From NCBI GenBank assembly GCA_051294375.1, contig CM119271.1, forward strand, positions 614,721 to 678,720: a stretch of DNA of 64,000 nt. Reading direction: 5' to 3'. The translations under genes and the position numbers were made by a program. The DNA is from Paraspadella gotoi. Its lineage: Eukaryota; Chaetognatha. This document shows positions 44,886-56,569 of this stretch, one piece after another (positions within the stretch are counted from its first letter, which is position 1; each line of letters begins with the position of its first letter). The notes below the pieces were generated by a model that did no database searches, was not told where the DNA came from, and saw only the letters and a list, made by a program, of their open reading frames with translations.

Positions 44886-45640
44886 CATACTGACCGAAAT
44901 GATATTTATAAAATTTTTTATTAATTTTTCAATTTTTGCATACGCCTATATTGTATACATAGTACTTACCATAGAAAATGTCAAAATTTAAATTTTTTTT
45001 TAGATTTGAAAGCAGATTCAAATTCGAATTCGAATTGAATAAGTTGATAAAAAAAATATAAGTTTGAAGAGACAGTAATAATTGTTATATGTTAGTGACA
45101 GAACCGTTCAATATAAGCAGTCCCTGAACTTCGGATCAGGCTGTAACACTCGTGTTACAGGCGGGTTAAACGCCCCATCCCTCTTAACTGTTAAGCGGCC
45201 ACCGGACTTAAAACCACGGACCTTTGGGTTGGGAGGCGAATGACTTGCCTCCGGCACCAATGGCCACTGATGAACGGTTAGTGGAGTTTTAGTCCACCAT
45301 AAGTTTTAATTAAAAATATTTTCATTAATTAAAAAACTCTATTTTTTATACTAAAATAAAATTATAAAGTAATTTTATAACATTTTTTTAGGATTTTGAC
45401 CCACTTAATGAAATAATTTTCTAAAAAGAGTTATATTTCCTTTTTTCAACCTTTAAATTAGTGAGGAATTCGAATCTGCTTTCAAAAATAAGGGAAAAAA
45501 TTTAAAATTTTAACCTTTTCTTGTTTTTAACATTTTCTTTACTATGTATAAATATGGGCTAATCCAAAATTTAAAAATAAGAAATAATTTTTTTTTATTT
45601 CAAAATGTTCACAGGTTTCTTGATCCTGTTCATGATCCAC
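44886..45640. mobile_element. MITE with long inverted repeats (copy 1), split by the 3.37 kb transposon
   Basis: Its left end lies at 41480-41512 and continues after the transposon: catacgcctatattgtataca, cttaccatagaaaatgtcaa; the right arm has tttactatgtataaatatgg and gttcacaggtttcttgatcc. A SINE is nested in the centre (45085-45310). Same family as 12190-12760. Confidence 0.65.
45085..45310 (-). mobile_element. tRNA-derived SINE nested in MITE (copy 1)
   Basis: On the - strand: gccattggtgccggaggcaa, gtcattcgcctcccaaccca, aaggtccgtggttttaagtc. The order mimics D-arm, anticodon arm and T-arm (B box-like GGTTTTAAGTCC, imperfect). A tail with tgttaagagggatggggcg follows. Identical in layout to 56795-57010. 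Confidence 0.55.
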
Positions 45641-46284
45641 TATTCGAATTTTGATTCTAATTTATTTTAATATTTTTTCTACGCTTCAATGACCATATTA
45701 TTTGATAAGCATATTACCTAATTTTTCTATAATATCCTCGTACTAACTTTTATCAGTTCTGACATTTTGAGGTTGTCCAAAAGCATAGCCTTTAAATCCT
45801 AAATGAGTAAATATTATCACTCCTCATTGTGACCACTTCGTTTCATCTTTTCATGGCGCGTATCTTTATCTGACACAAAAAAAACGTTTTAGCCTCATTT
45901 GTAGCGTTAATGAAGACTGGGCGCTAAGGGTACTGACATCTTATCTCTTCTGGCTCACTGTGAATTTATTTTGTATTATAAGTTAATAACATTTTGGGCA
46001 AATGATAGAATAAACAAAACCAGACTAAAGTTTTTAAGCCCCGCCCCTATTGAATTTAATTTCATAGTAGATTTCTACTGCAAGGACGCAATTGCCATTT
46101 CCTATTGAATTTCTAATTTGGGTATTTTTCTGCGTGGGGTCAGGTGATGAGACTGAAACCCGCTGTTCATCTGTTTCCTCTTCGCAGTCGAATTCAGGGC
46201 TCGAAATTCGAGCTTCTTCACCTTACCTCTTCCTCTTCCCCGTTCCTATGTTTTCGTGTTTTTTTGCTTCTTCTCTTCCTCCTC

Positions 46285-46320
46285 CTCCTCCACCCTGACG
46301 TCACCGCGCCGCCATGTTTT
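46285..46320 (+). promoter_or_regulatory. Candidate promoter with CRE and YY1-type sites (copy 1)
   Basis: A full CRE palindrome TGACGTCA (46296-46303) followed ten bases later by GCCGCCATGTT, the reverse complement of the YY1 consensus (A-A-x-ATGGCGGC). Both lie in a GC-rich, CT-rich island that stands out from AT-rich surroundings, and both are unchanged in copy 2 (58000-58007). Such pairs are common at animal gene starts. Confidence 0.55.
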
Positions 46321-46454
46321 TTCTCATCCCCTGTCCTCCTCCTCTCCCTTCACTCTCTTCCCTTCTCTCCCTGCGACATGTCGTCGTCGACGATGACGAT
46401 CCCCTTTTATTCCTGACATTATCTCTTCTCGCTCCGAGGCGTCTTGGACGAAAA

Positions 46455-46560
46455 ATGACCAGAGAGACGCCGCCGCCGCCGCCGTCGCCGCTCGCGTCTT
46501 CTCTTGACTTCATGACAGCCGCGATGACCCAGACAGGAAAACTATCTGTCGGCGCACGAG
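46455..46560 (+). CDS. Candidate first coding exon of unknown gene (copy 1)
   Basis: ATG 46455 opens MTRETPPPPPSPLASSLDFM, then TAAMTQTGKLS, up to a GTGAC donor at 46561. It lies about 150 bases after the CRE. The end of the exon differs from copy 2 by two bases, so its phase is uncertain. The GC-rich Pro/Ala run could also be 5' untranslated sequence. No domain recognised. Confidence 0.4.
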
Positions 46561-46724
46561 GTGACTACGGACTGTCATCTCGGTCCATCGGTAAAGGACT
46601 GGAATTTATTTTTCTTTTGCGTCGTCGGGAAAATAAAAAAAACTTTTTGGAGGGGATCTTTCGTTTATCGGGGAGAGTATTTTTTCCTCTCCCCCCCCTT
46701 CTTTCCCGATTCTCTCTATCGAGG

Positions 46725-46900
46725 GACTCCTCTCCTCGGATAATGGCCGACCACTCCAATTCGGCGAGGGCGACGGAGCCTACCAGCCGCCCCATATTTT
46801 AAACGGACCTTTCGACTCCGTTGATGCCACCGGCGCCAGTAAAATGACTACGCAAGAAGCTACACATACCAAAGAGGGCCTACCAGTTCCTCAGCATCCG
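46725..46900 (+). CDS. Candidate second exon of unknown gene (copy 1, frameshifted)
   Basis: Preceded by a strong pyrimidine tract and ATCGAG; ends CATCCG|GTGAG. In copy 2 the frame is open for 59 codons; here a two-base deletion near 46765 breaks it after ADHSNSA, and a second difference near 46810 partly restores it. Whether this is decay or read error cannot be told. Confidence 0.45.
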
Positions 46901-47100
46901 GTGAGAAAAATCTGGGTTGGGCCTGCATGCGGGAAAAGAGATGCTTGTGGCTTTCTAACTGGAATGGCTTTTCAATTACCACTTTTTTTCCAAAGAGAAT
47001 GAGTCAACTTTTCAGTCGCAAAAGAATTGCACTGATTGCCAGAATTGAAAAAAAAAAACCATTAAAACAATGTATGTATCATGACATATTTTCTTAAACT

Positions 47101-47604
47101 TAATGATAGCTGGATTTAATGTGATAGGGTTTTATTTAAAATAACGAGTTGACTTTATCGACGAAATGAGTCATGTCGCCATTTTGATAGCTGCTCATGA
47201 ACAATTAAGGTGGCAACGGCGGATAGAGAGGATGAGAAGAAAATCATTGAAATTAATCTCAAAAACTTCAAAACGGTAAAGAAAAAACCGTGTATAACAA
47301 AGATTCAATTATTTAGAATTATGAAAAAACCGGCGATCATGGAATTTAATACGTTCTGCAGACTTATGGGAAAATGAAGAGAAAGAAAATAAAAAAACAA
47401 AGTTCGTTTCTTTATGGAGAAAAGAAAAATTAGGACCGTGACAGTGATTCAGTAGTGCATACGTTCTGGAGGCTTATGGGAAAATAAAGATGGAAAAAAA
47501 AACTTGTTCCTTTACGGAAAAGAAAAATTAAGACCGTGACAATGATCATCTCAAAAAATTTTTTTTTTCAAAATATATTTTATTAACCTTATGTATAAAC
47601 CTTT
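47101..47604. other. Non-coding part of the duplicated unit
   Basis: Contains two similar blocks (acgttctgcagacttatgg at about 47351 and acgttctggaggcttatgg at about 47460), each followed by aaggaccgtgac-like sequence. No gene recognised; copy 2 has the same at 58801-59305. Confidence 0.45.
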
Positions 47605-48681
47605 TTTTTTAGTTGGATTTGCTTATCAGCAGATTCCGACTCTATAATTCACTTTGTCGCGTCCATCGGTCCACCCCCTAATCTTGTCGGGCATTAACTT
47701 AAATCATGTCAGGACATCAAATTATGATAAATTATGCAAAAAAATGTTCGTCCGTCTGTCTTTCTGTCTGTCCGTCCCCCTGTTGGACATAAACTTAGCA
47801 AAAAACTCCAATAATGAATTTTGAATGAAATTTTGTGTGTGATTAAGCTGGATATAAAGTTTTGATGGAATCGTTGCGAGTGGAAATGAGTTTAAATGAA
47901 AAAAATATAGTCACATTTTCTTGAATCTTTTTACTAATTTTAACCCTAATTACACTAATTAATAATAATTAGATGGATAGATTTAGATGAAATTTTGTGT
48001 GTGGGTGGGAAAGGTGTGACGAACCTGGATATAAAGTTTCGATGAAATCGTGCAAGTGAAATTAGTTTAAATAGAATAAAATATAAGTCACATTTTCTTG
48101 AATATTTTTATTAATTTTAACACAAATTATTTATAATTGGATGGATAGAATGAGATGAAATTTGTGTGTTGGTAGGAAAAGTGTGTGATTGAGCAGAATA
48201 TAAAGTTTAGATGGAATCAAGGAGTGGAAATGAGTTTGCATGAAGAAAACCAAAGTCAAGTTGACTTGAAATTTTATTATTTATGCTTACTCCTAAATGT
48301 TTTTTAATTAGTTTATAATTTATTAAATTTTAAAAAATGGTGCCAGTTGAAAAAAATATGCTAATTGAAAAATGATGCAAGTAAAAAAAATTATGCAAGT
48401 GGAAATGCGTGCGAGTTGAAAAAAAAATTATGCTTGTGAAAAGATGTATCAAGTTGAAAAAAAATAGAAGTTGAAAAAAAAATTATAGTTAAAAAAATTA
48501 TTTGTTTCTATCATAGTAACAGTTCAGTTTAATCCCTTGCAAGCGATTTACCTGTATATGCTCAGCCATTGGTTTGGTATTGATCACGAATTTAAAGAAT
48601 TATCGTCATTTATCATCTGATTAGCTGATTACGCCTAATTATCGTAGGCAGATCTGTTCATTGTTTGCTCTCAAACTTGTT
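47605..48681 (-). mobile_element. HINE/pearl-like element (copy 1), reverse orientation
   Basis: On the - strand: the 5' end acaagtttgagagcaaacaa (48681), gcagatctgcctacgataat-like segment, 18-bp units (48490-48340), three core repeats (ending near 48235, 48050 and 47890), an (ACGG)n tract (47786-47748), gatgtcctgacatgatt, and the terminal hairpin at 47640-47611. It is the most complete three-core copy in the window, about 1.08 kb. Copy 2 is at 59309-60380. Confidence 0.7.
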
Positions 48682-48877
48682 GTTCCATTCTTTACGGGAA
48701 AAAAAAAATAGGACCGTGCCAATGTTCTGAAATACGCTTATTTATCGAATATTATTATTATTTTTCTTTCCAAAATATATTTTATAAAACTTTGTATTAA
48801 GCCTTTCTTTTTGTTGTTTGTGAATTTAAGAGAAACAAAAGCTTTGCATAGTAACAAACAAAGCTTTTATTAAAATA

Positions 48878-48932
48878 AAAATCGGACAGGTTTTCGACTC
48901 GTAGATTTCGAGTCTTCATCAGCGTTTGTTAC
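48878..48932 (-). ncRNA. Hammerhead ribozyme motif, minus strand (copy 1)
   Basis: On the - strand: CTGATGA, stem II GACTCG-aaatcta-CGAGTC (six Watson-Crick pairs), GAAAA-CCT-GTC. One extra A in the GAAA stretch compared with copy 2 could be a sequencing error. Stem I flanks pair over about eight positions with two mismatches. No Penelope coding sequence lies within several kb. Confidence 0.6.
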
Positions 48933-49211
48933 CATCAAAACTTTATCTCTCTTGAATATATTTTTATTATCAATTTTATTGCTCTTATATTTTAACTATT
49001 TTATTTAAATTGAGTTGATTTTTTTTCGTTTTGTGTATTAGTAATTTCCTTTTGTGAAAGGCTTACGTTTAGGCTAAAACATTTTCTGTTTTATATTTTT
49101 AAAAGTAAATATTTTTAAATGCCTAAAAAATTGTTTTTGCCTTCAAATATTGTTTCAAAATTTAATTTCCATATACTTAAGCTGAGACTAAGTTTTAAAC
49201 ATATTTAACCT

Positions 49212-49405
49212 TAACTTAGCCTTAACCCTAACTATGCTCGCCCTCTAGCCTTAACCCTAACTTATGCCTCTCGCCCTAACTTATGCCTCGCCCTAACTTA
49301 TGCCTCGCCCTTAACTTCATAGCCTCGCCCTAAACTATGCCTCGCCCTAACTTATGCCTCGCCCTAACTTTATGCCTCGCCCTAACTTATCCTCGCCCTT
49401 AACTT
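49212..49405 (+). repeat. 17-bp minisatellite GCCCTAACTTATGCCTC (copy 1, degenerate)
   Basis: About eleven units with many indels. Preceded by ccttaacttagccttaaccc, which resembles degenerate telomeric CCCTAA repeats. Copy 2 (60953-61135) is almost perfect. Confidence 0.85.
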
Positions 49406-52083
49406 ATAATATAACATATACCATATAATAACAATAACAGCAAATATTTAAAAAAAATATATCTGAATTCCTTTAAATTTTTCTTTCGGGGAAATTATCC
49501 TCTTCTATCCCCATGCTTTTCCATTTAATTTATCAAGAAAACCTTGCTCTGCATTATCCCATAGACCTCCAGAACGTATTAATATGTATACCATTATACT
49601 ATTAATAATCTCCATTCTCCAGGAATGACAAAAAACCATTTAAAGCTAAACATATTTAATTTATATTATGAAAAAATATTATATTTACTTAATGTCGCAG
49701 TTCATGTTTTATCATCAATTTTTCACTATGAAATTGGTTACAACCATTTAAAAATTATCTATTTAATATATAAGCTATCTTGCTCCTGACTTGGACATGC
49801 TTTTGGTGTTAAGGCCTCCATCATTCTTACAAGATTATGACATAGCAGGTCCCTGCAAGGCTTTCTATTCAAGACTCTCTCACAGTCTCGTTTATTTACT
49901 ACCATAGTTCCTGACTTCCCTATCAATGAAGTGGTATAATGTTAAAAAAATGTTTCAATTGTTATGAAAAGATCTTTCCCTTAAGTATTAGATAGTATTA
50001 TTTTAATAATTTAAAACGTATTTTAACCCAAAGTCTTAACTCCCCCAACCTTATTTTCACCCTTAAGGCTAAACCTCAATTACTTTTTAGTCCCACTTTG
50101 CTTTTTAATCCTTAACTTTCCCGCCAATCTTAGTTAATAATTACCTTTTCAATCGAAAACAATTTAGTTTAGAAACCGTTTCCCTATGTTAGTGTTAATA
50201 TATTAATAATGATAAAGCAAAAAAAAAAATAACCATCAATATTAAAAAATGTTGAATATCTTTGAATTTTTTCTTAAGTGAAACCGAACAGAATGCCCCC
50301 CTTGGCGGTGTAACTAACCCCTAGATTGGTGTTTTCATGGGTTTGGAAGTTTTTTTTCTTGGTTTCTTTGCTACCGAAGGTTTGACCTACTTATCACTTT
50401 TTTTTCAATAGCTTTTTCCGTTCCAGGACTATAACAAGTGACCATTGCTGTTTGGGTTCAGAGCTGGGTTCAGAGATCAGTTTCCTTGTTTACCGTTTTC
50501 TTTTCTCAACTTTTTTCAATGAAAAACAGTAAGGGTTGAACGTTTGAAAACGGTTTAATTATCAACTGTTAGCCTTTAAGTAGTAACATACTTTTTAGAA
50601 CGCATTTCATATTTTAATATTTAAAAATGTTATAAAAAATCGATTCTAGGATCCCAAGTCTCTATATTTTTAGATTTTTTGTCCCGCTTTTAAATGATTC
50701 CGTACCAAATGTAGTATACATGGTGGACAGATTTACAAAGCGCCGGTTAGAAATAACGCTTGTTTCATTTGCAAACCAGTGGTTATTTCAATTTATTTTA
50801 AAAAATTAGTGAGTAGAACATATTAAAGTCATTTATGTGTTCAAAATTTTATATTGATCAGTTAAAATATGCCTTGGCATGACGTGGAGAAAAGTGGGCT
50901 GTAAATATCGGGTCTTTCATTTTCCAAACTCACTGTTTTTAAATTCATTTTTTTTTTAACTTTTAGCTCTTTTTTAAACAAAAGTATCTTATTAGATATT
51001 AACATATTAATATTCCTCAGAAGCCCTTAAAAAAAAATGAAGAGAATGGATATTACTTACGAAAGCTCTAACATATAAATTAAGCTGCCCAGCTTTTGGT
51101 TCAATTAAGAGAGTCAAAAGTATCTAAAATTTCAATCATTTTTTTAAAATATTATGACCTTAATTAATTTATTATAACATAAATATTATCTATTTATATA
51201 AGCTATAATGAAAGAGCCTGAAAAAAGGAGATTTAAGATAGCCACATACACAATTTTTTATAAAAAATCTTTAAATTTACCCTCCACTATTGATATTGAA
51301 AAGATGTTTTGTTTTGGTATCTAATTAAATAAAGCTGGGCCGGTTAAATTTTATACCTACAGTATTTTGCAAGTTATGTCATTCTCTTTAGAATTGAAAG
51401 AGCCTGTTCCAAAGTCAGGGCAAGAATAGCTTATTTATTAAATGAATTGAAATTTTTATATTGGTGTTGTACCAATTTTCATAAAATTCAAGCTCCTTTG
51501 TATTCTTGATGGCAAGTGCGAAGTACAATAAGTATTCTCCGAATCTAATACTGGGAAGGAGTCTTTTCAATACAATTTGAAACATTCTTTTGTAAAATAT
51601 TATACCACTTCATTGACTAGGGAAAGCCCAGGTTACTCTGGGAGTAATAACACGAGACTGAGAGAGTCTGATTGAAAGCTTGCAGCGACCTGCTATGTCA
51701 TATCTTGTTAAGAGGATGAAGGCTTTAAACCACCAAAAGCCCGTCCCAAAGTCAGGGGCAGGAGAGCTTATCTAATAAATGGAATAATTTTTATGGTTGT
51801 AGCCAAATTTCATAAACGTTTATGCTTTATTTTTAACATTTGGGGTAAAGAGATCATGCTGAGGATGCTGTCGCGGAAATTAAAAAGCTACAGCGGCGAA
51901 ATTGCCGATTCTGTTTTCTATAATATATTTGCGGATGCTACTGTACAGTGATTGAAATTCGATTGTTCAATCAAAACGCGAAATCTGTTACTAAATTTTA
52001 TCTTTCATATTCTTACTATGTAGGCGAACGTTTTCTGCTTAACCTAAATAGGCGATCAAACCTACATTATACTAATTATATAG
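49406..52083. other. Repeat-rich non-coding DNA of copy 1 and its right edge
   Basis: Holds members of two dispersed families (49725-49910, 50720-51370, and an inverted one at 51405-51800) and AT-rich filler. Duplication similarity is last visible at about 51580 because copy 2 reaches the window end. The block 51800-52080 is unique in the window and I see no gene in it. Confidence 0.5.
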
Positions 52084-52925
52084 ATTCAAAGCCCACACGA
52101 CAATGCCGCTGCCGGCAAGAGCAAGGGAACCCGTTTTGGAGATTGTCAAATCGTCAGTGTCCTAATCTCGGTACACAACGAAGACCAAGAGTGTGGACGA
52201 GTCTGTGAGGAGACTAGCAACAACACCGAGGACTTGACGTCGGAAAAACCGGTGGAGAAAATTCCGAGCTAACGAATTAGAAGAGAGAACGAGCCTTCGG
52301 CCGGACGGTCTCGCCCAAACCGGTGGACGATTCCTCTAGTGGCATAGTTTCGTATGCGCCACTGACGCCACACGAACCGGCTCGAGCTCGCATCAGCCCT
52401 TGACGCTCGTCCGACGCCTACGAGCAGTCAGGGGAACCAGAACTCCTCGTTCGCCCTCCTTCCCTGAATCAGCGGCAACGTCCTCGACGGTGAGTCCAAG
52501 GCTTCACGTCGCGGCGTTCAACACGGGACGACAGTCGCGACGCCTGTCTGGAACAGGTCGTCTCTCACGTCCCTGTTCTCTCTCTGGAAATACCGCGGCA
52601 GCGTCTATAAACGAAGGGACGAACGTCGGCGTTGAGAATTGGAACCCACTTCGGCACGTGGACAAGTCGAATGCCGCCGTTCGCCCGCGCCCTCAGCGAC
52701 CGAGACCCCCGCTAAATCTGGATTATCAACGAGCGGCGTTCTCAGGCAGCTCCGGGACGCATGGTGATGAAACCCGTACCCACAGTTCCAAACGGTATTG
52801 GTGCCACCTCGGGAGCCGAATTTTTGCAGCAACTCGGACTCCTCTTTGGAAGTCGAGCGTCTCCAGATTTAGGGTCGTCAAAATTCACAGCGAAAAAAAG
52901 ATAGGAGAGGAAGATGGCATGTCAG
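52084..52925 (+). CDS. Unknown Ser/Pro/Arg-rich protein, long exon (frames disrupted)
   Basis: GC-rich block from the acceptor ATATAG to the donor GTCAG|GTAAG. Different frames look protein-like in turn: ETSNNTEDLTSEKPVEKIPS (about 52207), RTVSPKPVDDSSSGIVSYAP (about 52295), SSTVSPRLHVAAFN (about 52482), MVMKPVPTVPNGIGATSGAE (about 52763), then EEDGMS at the donor. No single frame is open throughout, which suggests several single-base errors or mutations. Composition (Ser, Pro, Thr, Arg) points to a disordered cytosolic or nuclear protein. I do not recognise the family. The donor is phase 1 and fits the next exon. Confidence 0.5.
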
Positions 52926-52994
52926 GTAAGAAGATTTATAATTAAGCATAAGCCAGTCCGGATATGGACCTTATATTTCTGTAATTATTATTAG

Positions 52995-53183
52995 ATTATA
53001 CGATAGCGTCTTCGGACAAATCTGGCTTCTCACAGGACGCCGACGTTAAGAGAGCGTCGGCGGAGAGGCGGCGTCCGGAATACTCGATGCCGGCCGCCTC
53101 CTCCGTTCCACTACATCCACGGCGAAAATCCTATGCCTCGGAAAATCCTCTCGTCAAGATCATGGCCGAGAATCCGCCACGAA
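52995..53183 (+). CDS. Unknown Ser/Pro-rich protein, exon
   Basis: Acceptor TTATTAG; the split codon G|AT gives Asp, then YTIASSDKSGFSQDADVK, RRPEYSMPAASSVPLHPRRK and KIMAENPPR, ending CGA A|GTACAT in phase 1. Basic-directed Ser sites such as RRKSYAS and KRASAE look like kinase targets. No known domain. Phase agrees with both neighbours. Confidence 0.6.
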
Positions 53184-54134
53184 GTACATAACCTACTATC
53201 TCTGACTACCTTAGGTTTGTCAAGTTTTATATCTCTTAATAAGTAATTTAAAATATGCTAATATCTGAAAGGTCAAAACATAAATATCCTATAGTTTCAA
53301 CTAGACCAACACTAAACTTCTCTTTCATTCTACCTTGTATGATAAGGCGGGCCCAAAATTGATCACTTTTTTAATTAGTGTTGGACATCAAACTCTCGTT
53401 GTAATCCGTTTCGAACTTTATTTTACTTTTGTAAAAAGCTGTTTAAAATACAAACAAACGATTATTTTGAAAACACAGTATAACATTGAATGCATTAAAA
53501 TATTTATCAAATGCATAGGCAATGAATTTTTTTAACAAAAAATTTTTTTTTACGCCGATTCAGATGCCAAAAAAAAGTTGTTGTACACAAAAGTACAATG
53601 CGGGTTTTTCCAATAATTCGAGGATAAGTGGGTCAAAATAAGGTAAAAAACCCTTAAAATCAATCAACCATCATACTATAATTTTTAGTTTTTGTTAATT
53701 TTAACCAATAAAACTATAAAAAAATTTGGTAATCTTGTAATAATATTTTTTTATTTTATTTTTTCATTCTGAATTTTGAAAAAAAAATTTGATTAATACG
53801 ATAAACTTTAAATGCTTTTATGTTTAATTTGATTATACGAATAACTTTAAATCTTTAATTTTAAACTATCATAAATCTTTTTAAAAATTTCATTAACCCA
53901 ACTAGGTGCTCTTAGTTTTTTACCTTGTTCCGCCTTATTGTAATAATTGTTAGCTAAGGCTATCTATTAAGCTTTAATAATTTAATTAAATATAAATTTA
54001 AACATTTTATTAATGTACAAAAAAAATATCCAACGTTGTTAGAACAAGAAATTTTAGCAATTTTCATTTCCGCGTACGTAGATGTTAGAAACACGTGCCG
54101 TTTCAAAGTCTCGTCTTTCCCTTAACATTTTTAG
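53184..54134. other. Intron of the unknown Ser/Pro-rich gene
   Basis: AT-rich, about 950 bases, with no recognised repeats or exons. Acceptor TTTTTAG at 54128-54134. Confidence 0.5.
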
Positions 54135-54244
54135 ATTCGGCAGAAAATTTTCTGGGTCATCCCGCAACCTTCGATCCAAAGGGTGCGTTCGGTTTTCAAA
54201 TGCCTCGGAAAACGTTTTCGCTGGAGATCAATCCGCTTTTACAG
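54135..54244 (+). CDS. Unknown Ser/Pro-rich protein, exon
   Basis: The split codon A|AT gives Asn, then SAENFLGHPATFDPKGAFGF and QMPRKTFSLEINPLLQ, ending CAG|GTTTTT in phase 0. One frame is open for the whole exon. The mix of hydrophobic and charged residues is less biased than in neighbouring exons, so this may be a short conserved region. Family unknown. Confidence 0.6.
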
Positions 54245-54346
54245 GTTTTTTCATTTACTTACAATGTCATAGAGAAATATTTGAAGAACATTTTGAAGAA
54301 CTTCTTTTTTAAAATTTTCAATTTTCATTATTCTTGATCAATTCAG

Positions 54347-54526
54347 CATAGTCACAAGCATCACTTCAGAGCTAGTCAATCAAACCGTTGGCACGCCTCC
54401 TCCAGCGAAACACAAAGTTTGCCCCCTTCCGCGCATCAGACGACGCCTCCCAGTCCTTATAAGCCTAGATACGTCCCAGTCAGAAGTGCCCCTCCAACCC
54501 CGATTCATGTGATTTTGCCATTAAAG
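54347..54526 (+). CDS. Unknown Ser/Pro-rich protein, exon
   Basis: Acceptor ATTCAG, 60 codons in phase 0: a His-rich start (HSHKHHFRASQSNRWHASSS), a Ser/Pro/Thr part (SAHQTTPPSPYKPRYVPVR) and APPTPIHVILPLK, then the donor GTATGC. Several S/T-P sites (PPSPY, PPTP). No domain recognised. Confidence 0.6.
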
Positions 54527-54708
54527 GTATGCATTTTTCACTTTGGCATTGTTTTAAATGTAATCAAGCGAAATGCGGCTTTTCTATAGATTCCGGTTTA
54601 CATCATTTTTTTAATAAATTCCTTTTAAATAGCTGATTTACAATTTTAATTTCCACATTCGAAACATATCATCCTAATTCTTATCATTTCTCTTTGACGT
54701 GCGCGCAG

Positions 54709-55060
54709 ATTTCTCAGTCGGTTTCGACGAACCTCCCTACGTGACCCCCGGAACATCCAAGGCACGTCCCCGAACCTCAAACATCAATCACCACCGAGTA
54801 GGGTTAGCGCACGGGCGCGCCACCTACCTCATGATTCGAACGACTCGCTACCAACACGCATCCACCCTAACTTTAACTCGAACTCGTCCTCGCAGCACAC
54901 CCTCAACGAGGTCGACGATCCTAGTCAAGGCCGGCATCCGTTTACGAGTCGGACAAAGGGGGCGTCTCCGCGATACGTCATCGGCGTCTGCGTATCCGGC
55001 AGCCCGGACCCGGATCTTTGTCGCGGACCCAAACTTGGCTTCGGAGCCGCCGCTGGATAG
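54709..55060 (+). CDS. Unknown Ser/Pro-rich protein, last visible exon, truncated at duplication edge
   Basis: After GCGCAG the frame reads ISQSVSTNLPT and meets TGA at once. One base further the sequence again looks coding: RNIQGTSPNLKHQSPPSRVS, NSNSSSQHTLNEVDDPSQGR, KGASPRYVIGVCVSGSPDPD, then TAG at 55058-55060. That stop lies exactly where duplicated sequence (copy 2) begins, so the true C-terminus is probably lost and the stop is accidental. A single missing base near 54740 would explain the early stop. Confidence 0.5.
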
Positions 55061-56569
55061 TAATAAAATAATCTTTAAATGCTTCCGTGCGTTAATCAAT
55101 AAAACAAATTTTAAAAATTATTTTTATTTTCATATTCTCTCACAGTTACTTAACCATTATTTATTTGAGAGAACTTCTAGTTTTCAACCTGTTCCGGCCT
55201 ACTTAGTTTACATGGTGACAATTTTACAAGCGGCGGTAAAAAAACGCTGTCATTTGCAAACCAGTGGTTAAAATATTAAAGTCATTTATGTGTTCAAATT
55301 ATATATTGATCGGTTAAAAAATACCTTGACAATGAGTGGAGAAAGTTGGCTTTTAAAATCTGGTTTCATTTTCAAACTCACTGTTTTTTTAAACAAAGTA
55401 TTTTTTAAGATATTAACAATATTAATATCCTCAGAAAGCTCTTAAAAATATGAAGAGAATGATATACTTACGAAAGCTCTAACATAAAAATTAAGCTACC
55501 CAGCCTTGTTTGAATTAAGAGAGTCAAAAGTAAATTATTTAAAATTTTAAATCATTTATAAAAATATATGACCTGTTTAAATTATTATAACATAAAATAT
55601 TATTATTTATGTAAGTATCATGAAAGAGCCTGAGAAAAAAAGATTTAAGATAACCAATCACAATTTGATAAATATCTTAGAAGAGTTTGAAATTAATTTT
55701 CAACAACAATTTATTTTGATTAATAACGGACATGTTTCGGCTCAGTTACAAGCCTTAGGGCTTGTAACTGAGCAACGAAACGAAAGGATTACACCACGAG
55801 AAAAATCTTAAATTTACCCTCCAGCTATTAACTTTAGGAAAGATTTTTTTTTTTAGTATCCTAATTAAATTAAAGCTGGGCCGATTAAATCTTATACTAC
55901 AGTATTCATTAGAGTGATGTGAAAATGATAAAATTTTCAAAAATTAAAATTTAGCATATAAAACATGAAAATAAAAACCAATAAAAATATTTTGGTAAAT
56001 TAATTTTTTAATTTTATACATTAGTAGGCACCAGTGAGCTATATTTATATATAGTATATAATATATATAATATATAAGTATATAATAAGTTAAATTGCAA
56101 ATTGAAAATTTTTAAATTTTAAGATCGGATTTGGATTCCTTGCAAAAAGTTTATATCAGAAAGTATAATTCTTTATTAAAATTTTTTTCATTAAGTTGGT
56201 TAAAAATATAAAAAACTATATTTAAAACATCAATTTTTAATTTCGTTTTTTATAATATAACCTAATAATTTTTGAAAAAGATTTATATTTTCTTTTATCA
56301 ACTTTTAACGATGAACCTGAATCTGTTCTCAGAATTTAAAAAAAAATATTTTGAAATTTTAACATTACATAAGGGTAGTACTATATACAAAATAAGCTGA
56401 CTGGGCTACTATATTTGTAAAAAAAAATAATTACAGATTAATATTCACTAATATGATAGTTTTCAAGATATAACTGCTAAATTTTGATTCCAAACTTTCA
56501 CTTCACCCTAGTATTCATAAGTACGTCATTCCTCTTAATAAGGGGTAGTGAAAGATGGAGATTAAAATT

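Larger units (their letters stand above)
39953..51580 (+). repeat. Direct duplication, copy 1
   Basis: Colinear with 55061-64000 (period about 15.1 kb), except for a 3.37 kb transposon at 41513-44885 that copy 2 lacks, and lacking the 0.74 kb block at 61977-62720 of copy 2. Similarity runs through repeats, promoter, exons and intergenic DNA alike. Small indels are scattered, and more frequent after about 48.9 kb. Confidence 0.85.

Noticed and set aside
45150-45300. Possible tRNA gene
   Set aside because: Acceptor and T stems do not pair and the B box is imperfect; the same segment is repeated in other places, so it is a SINE.
52605-52832. Minus-strand gene over the GC-rich exon
   Set aside because: Splice phases and continuing exons support the + strand; the - frame has no partner exons.
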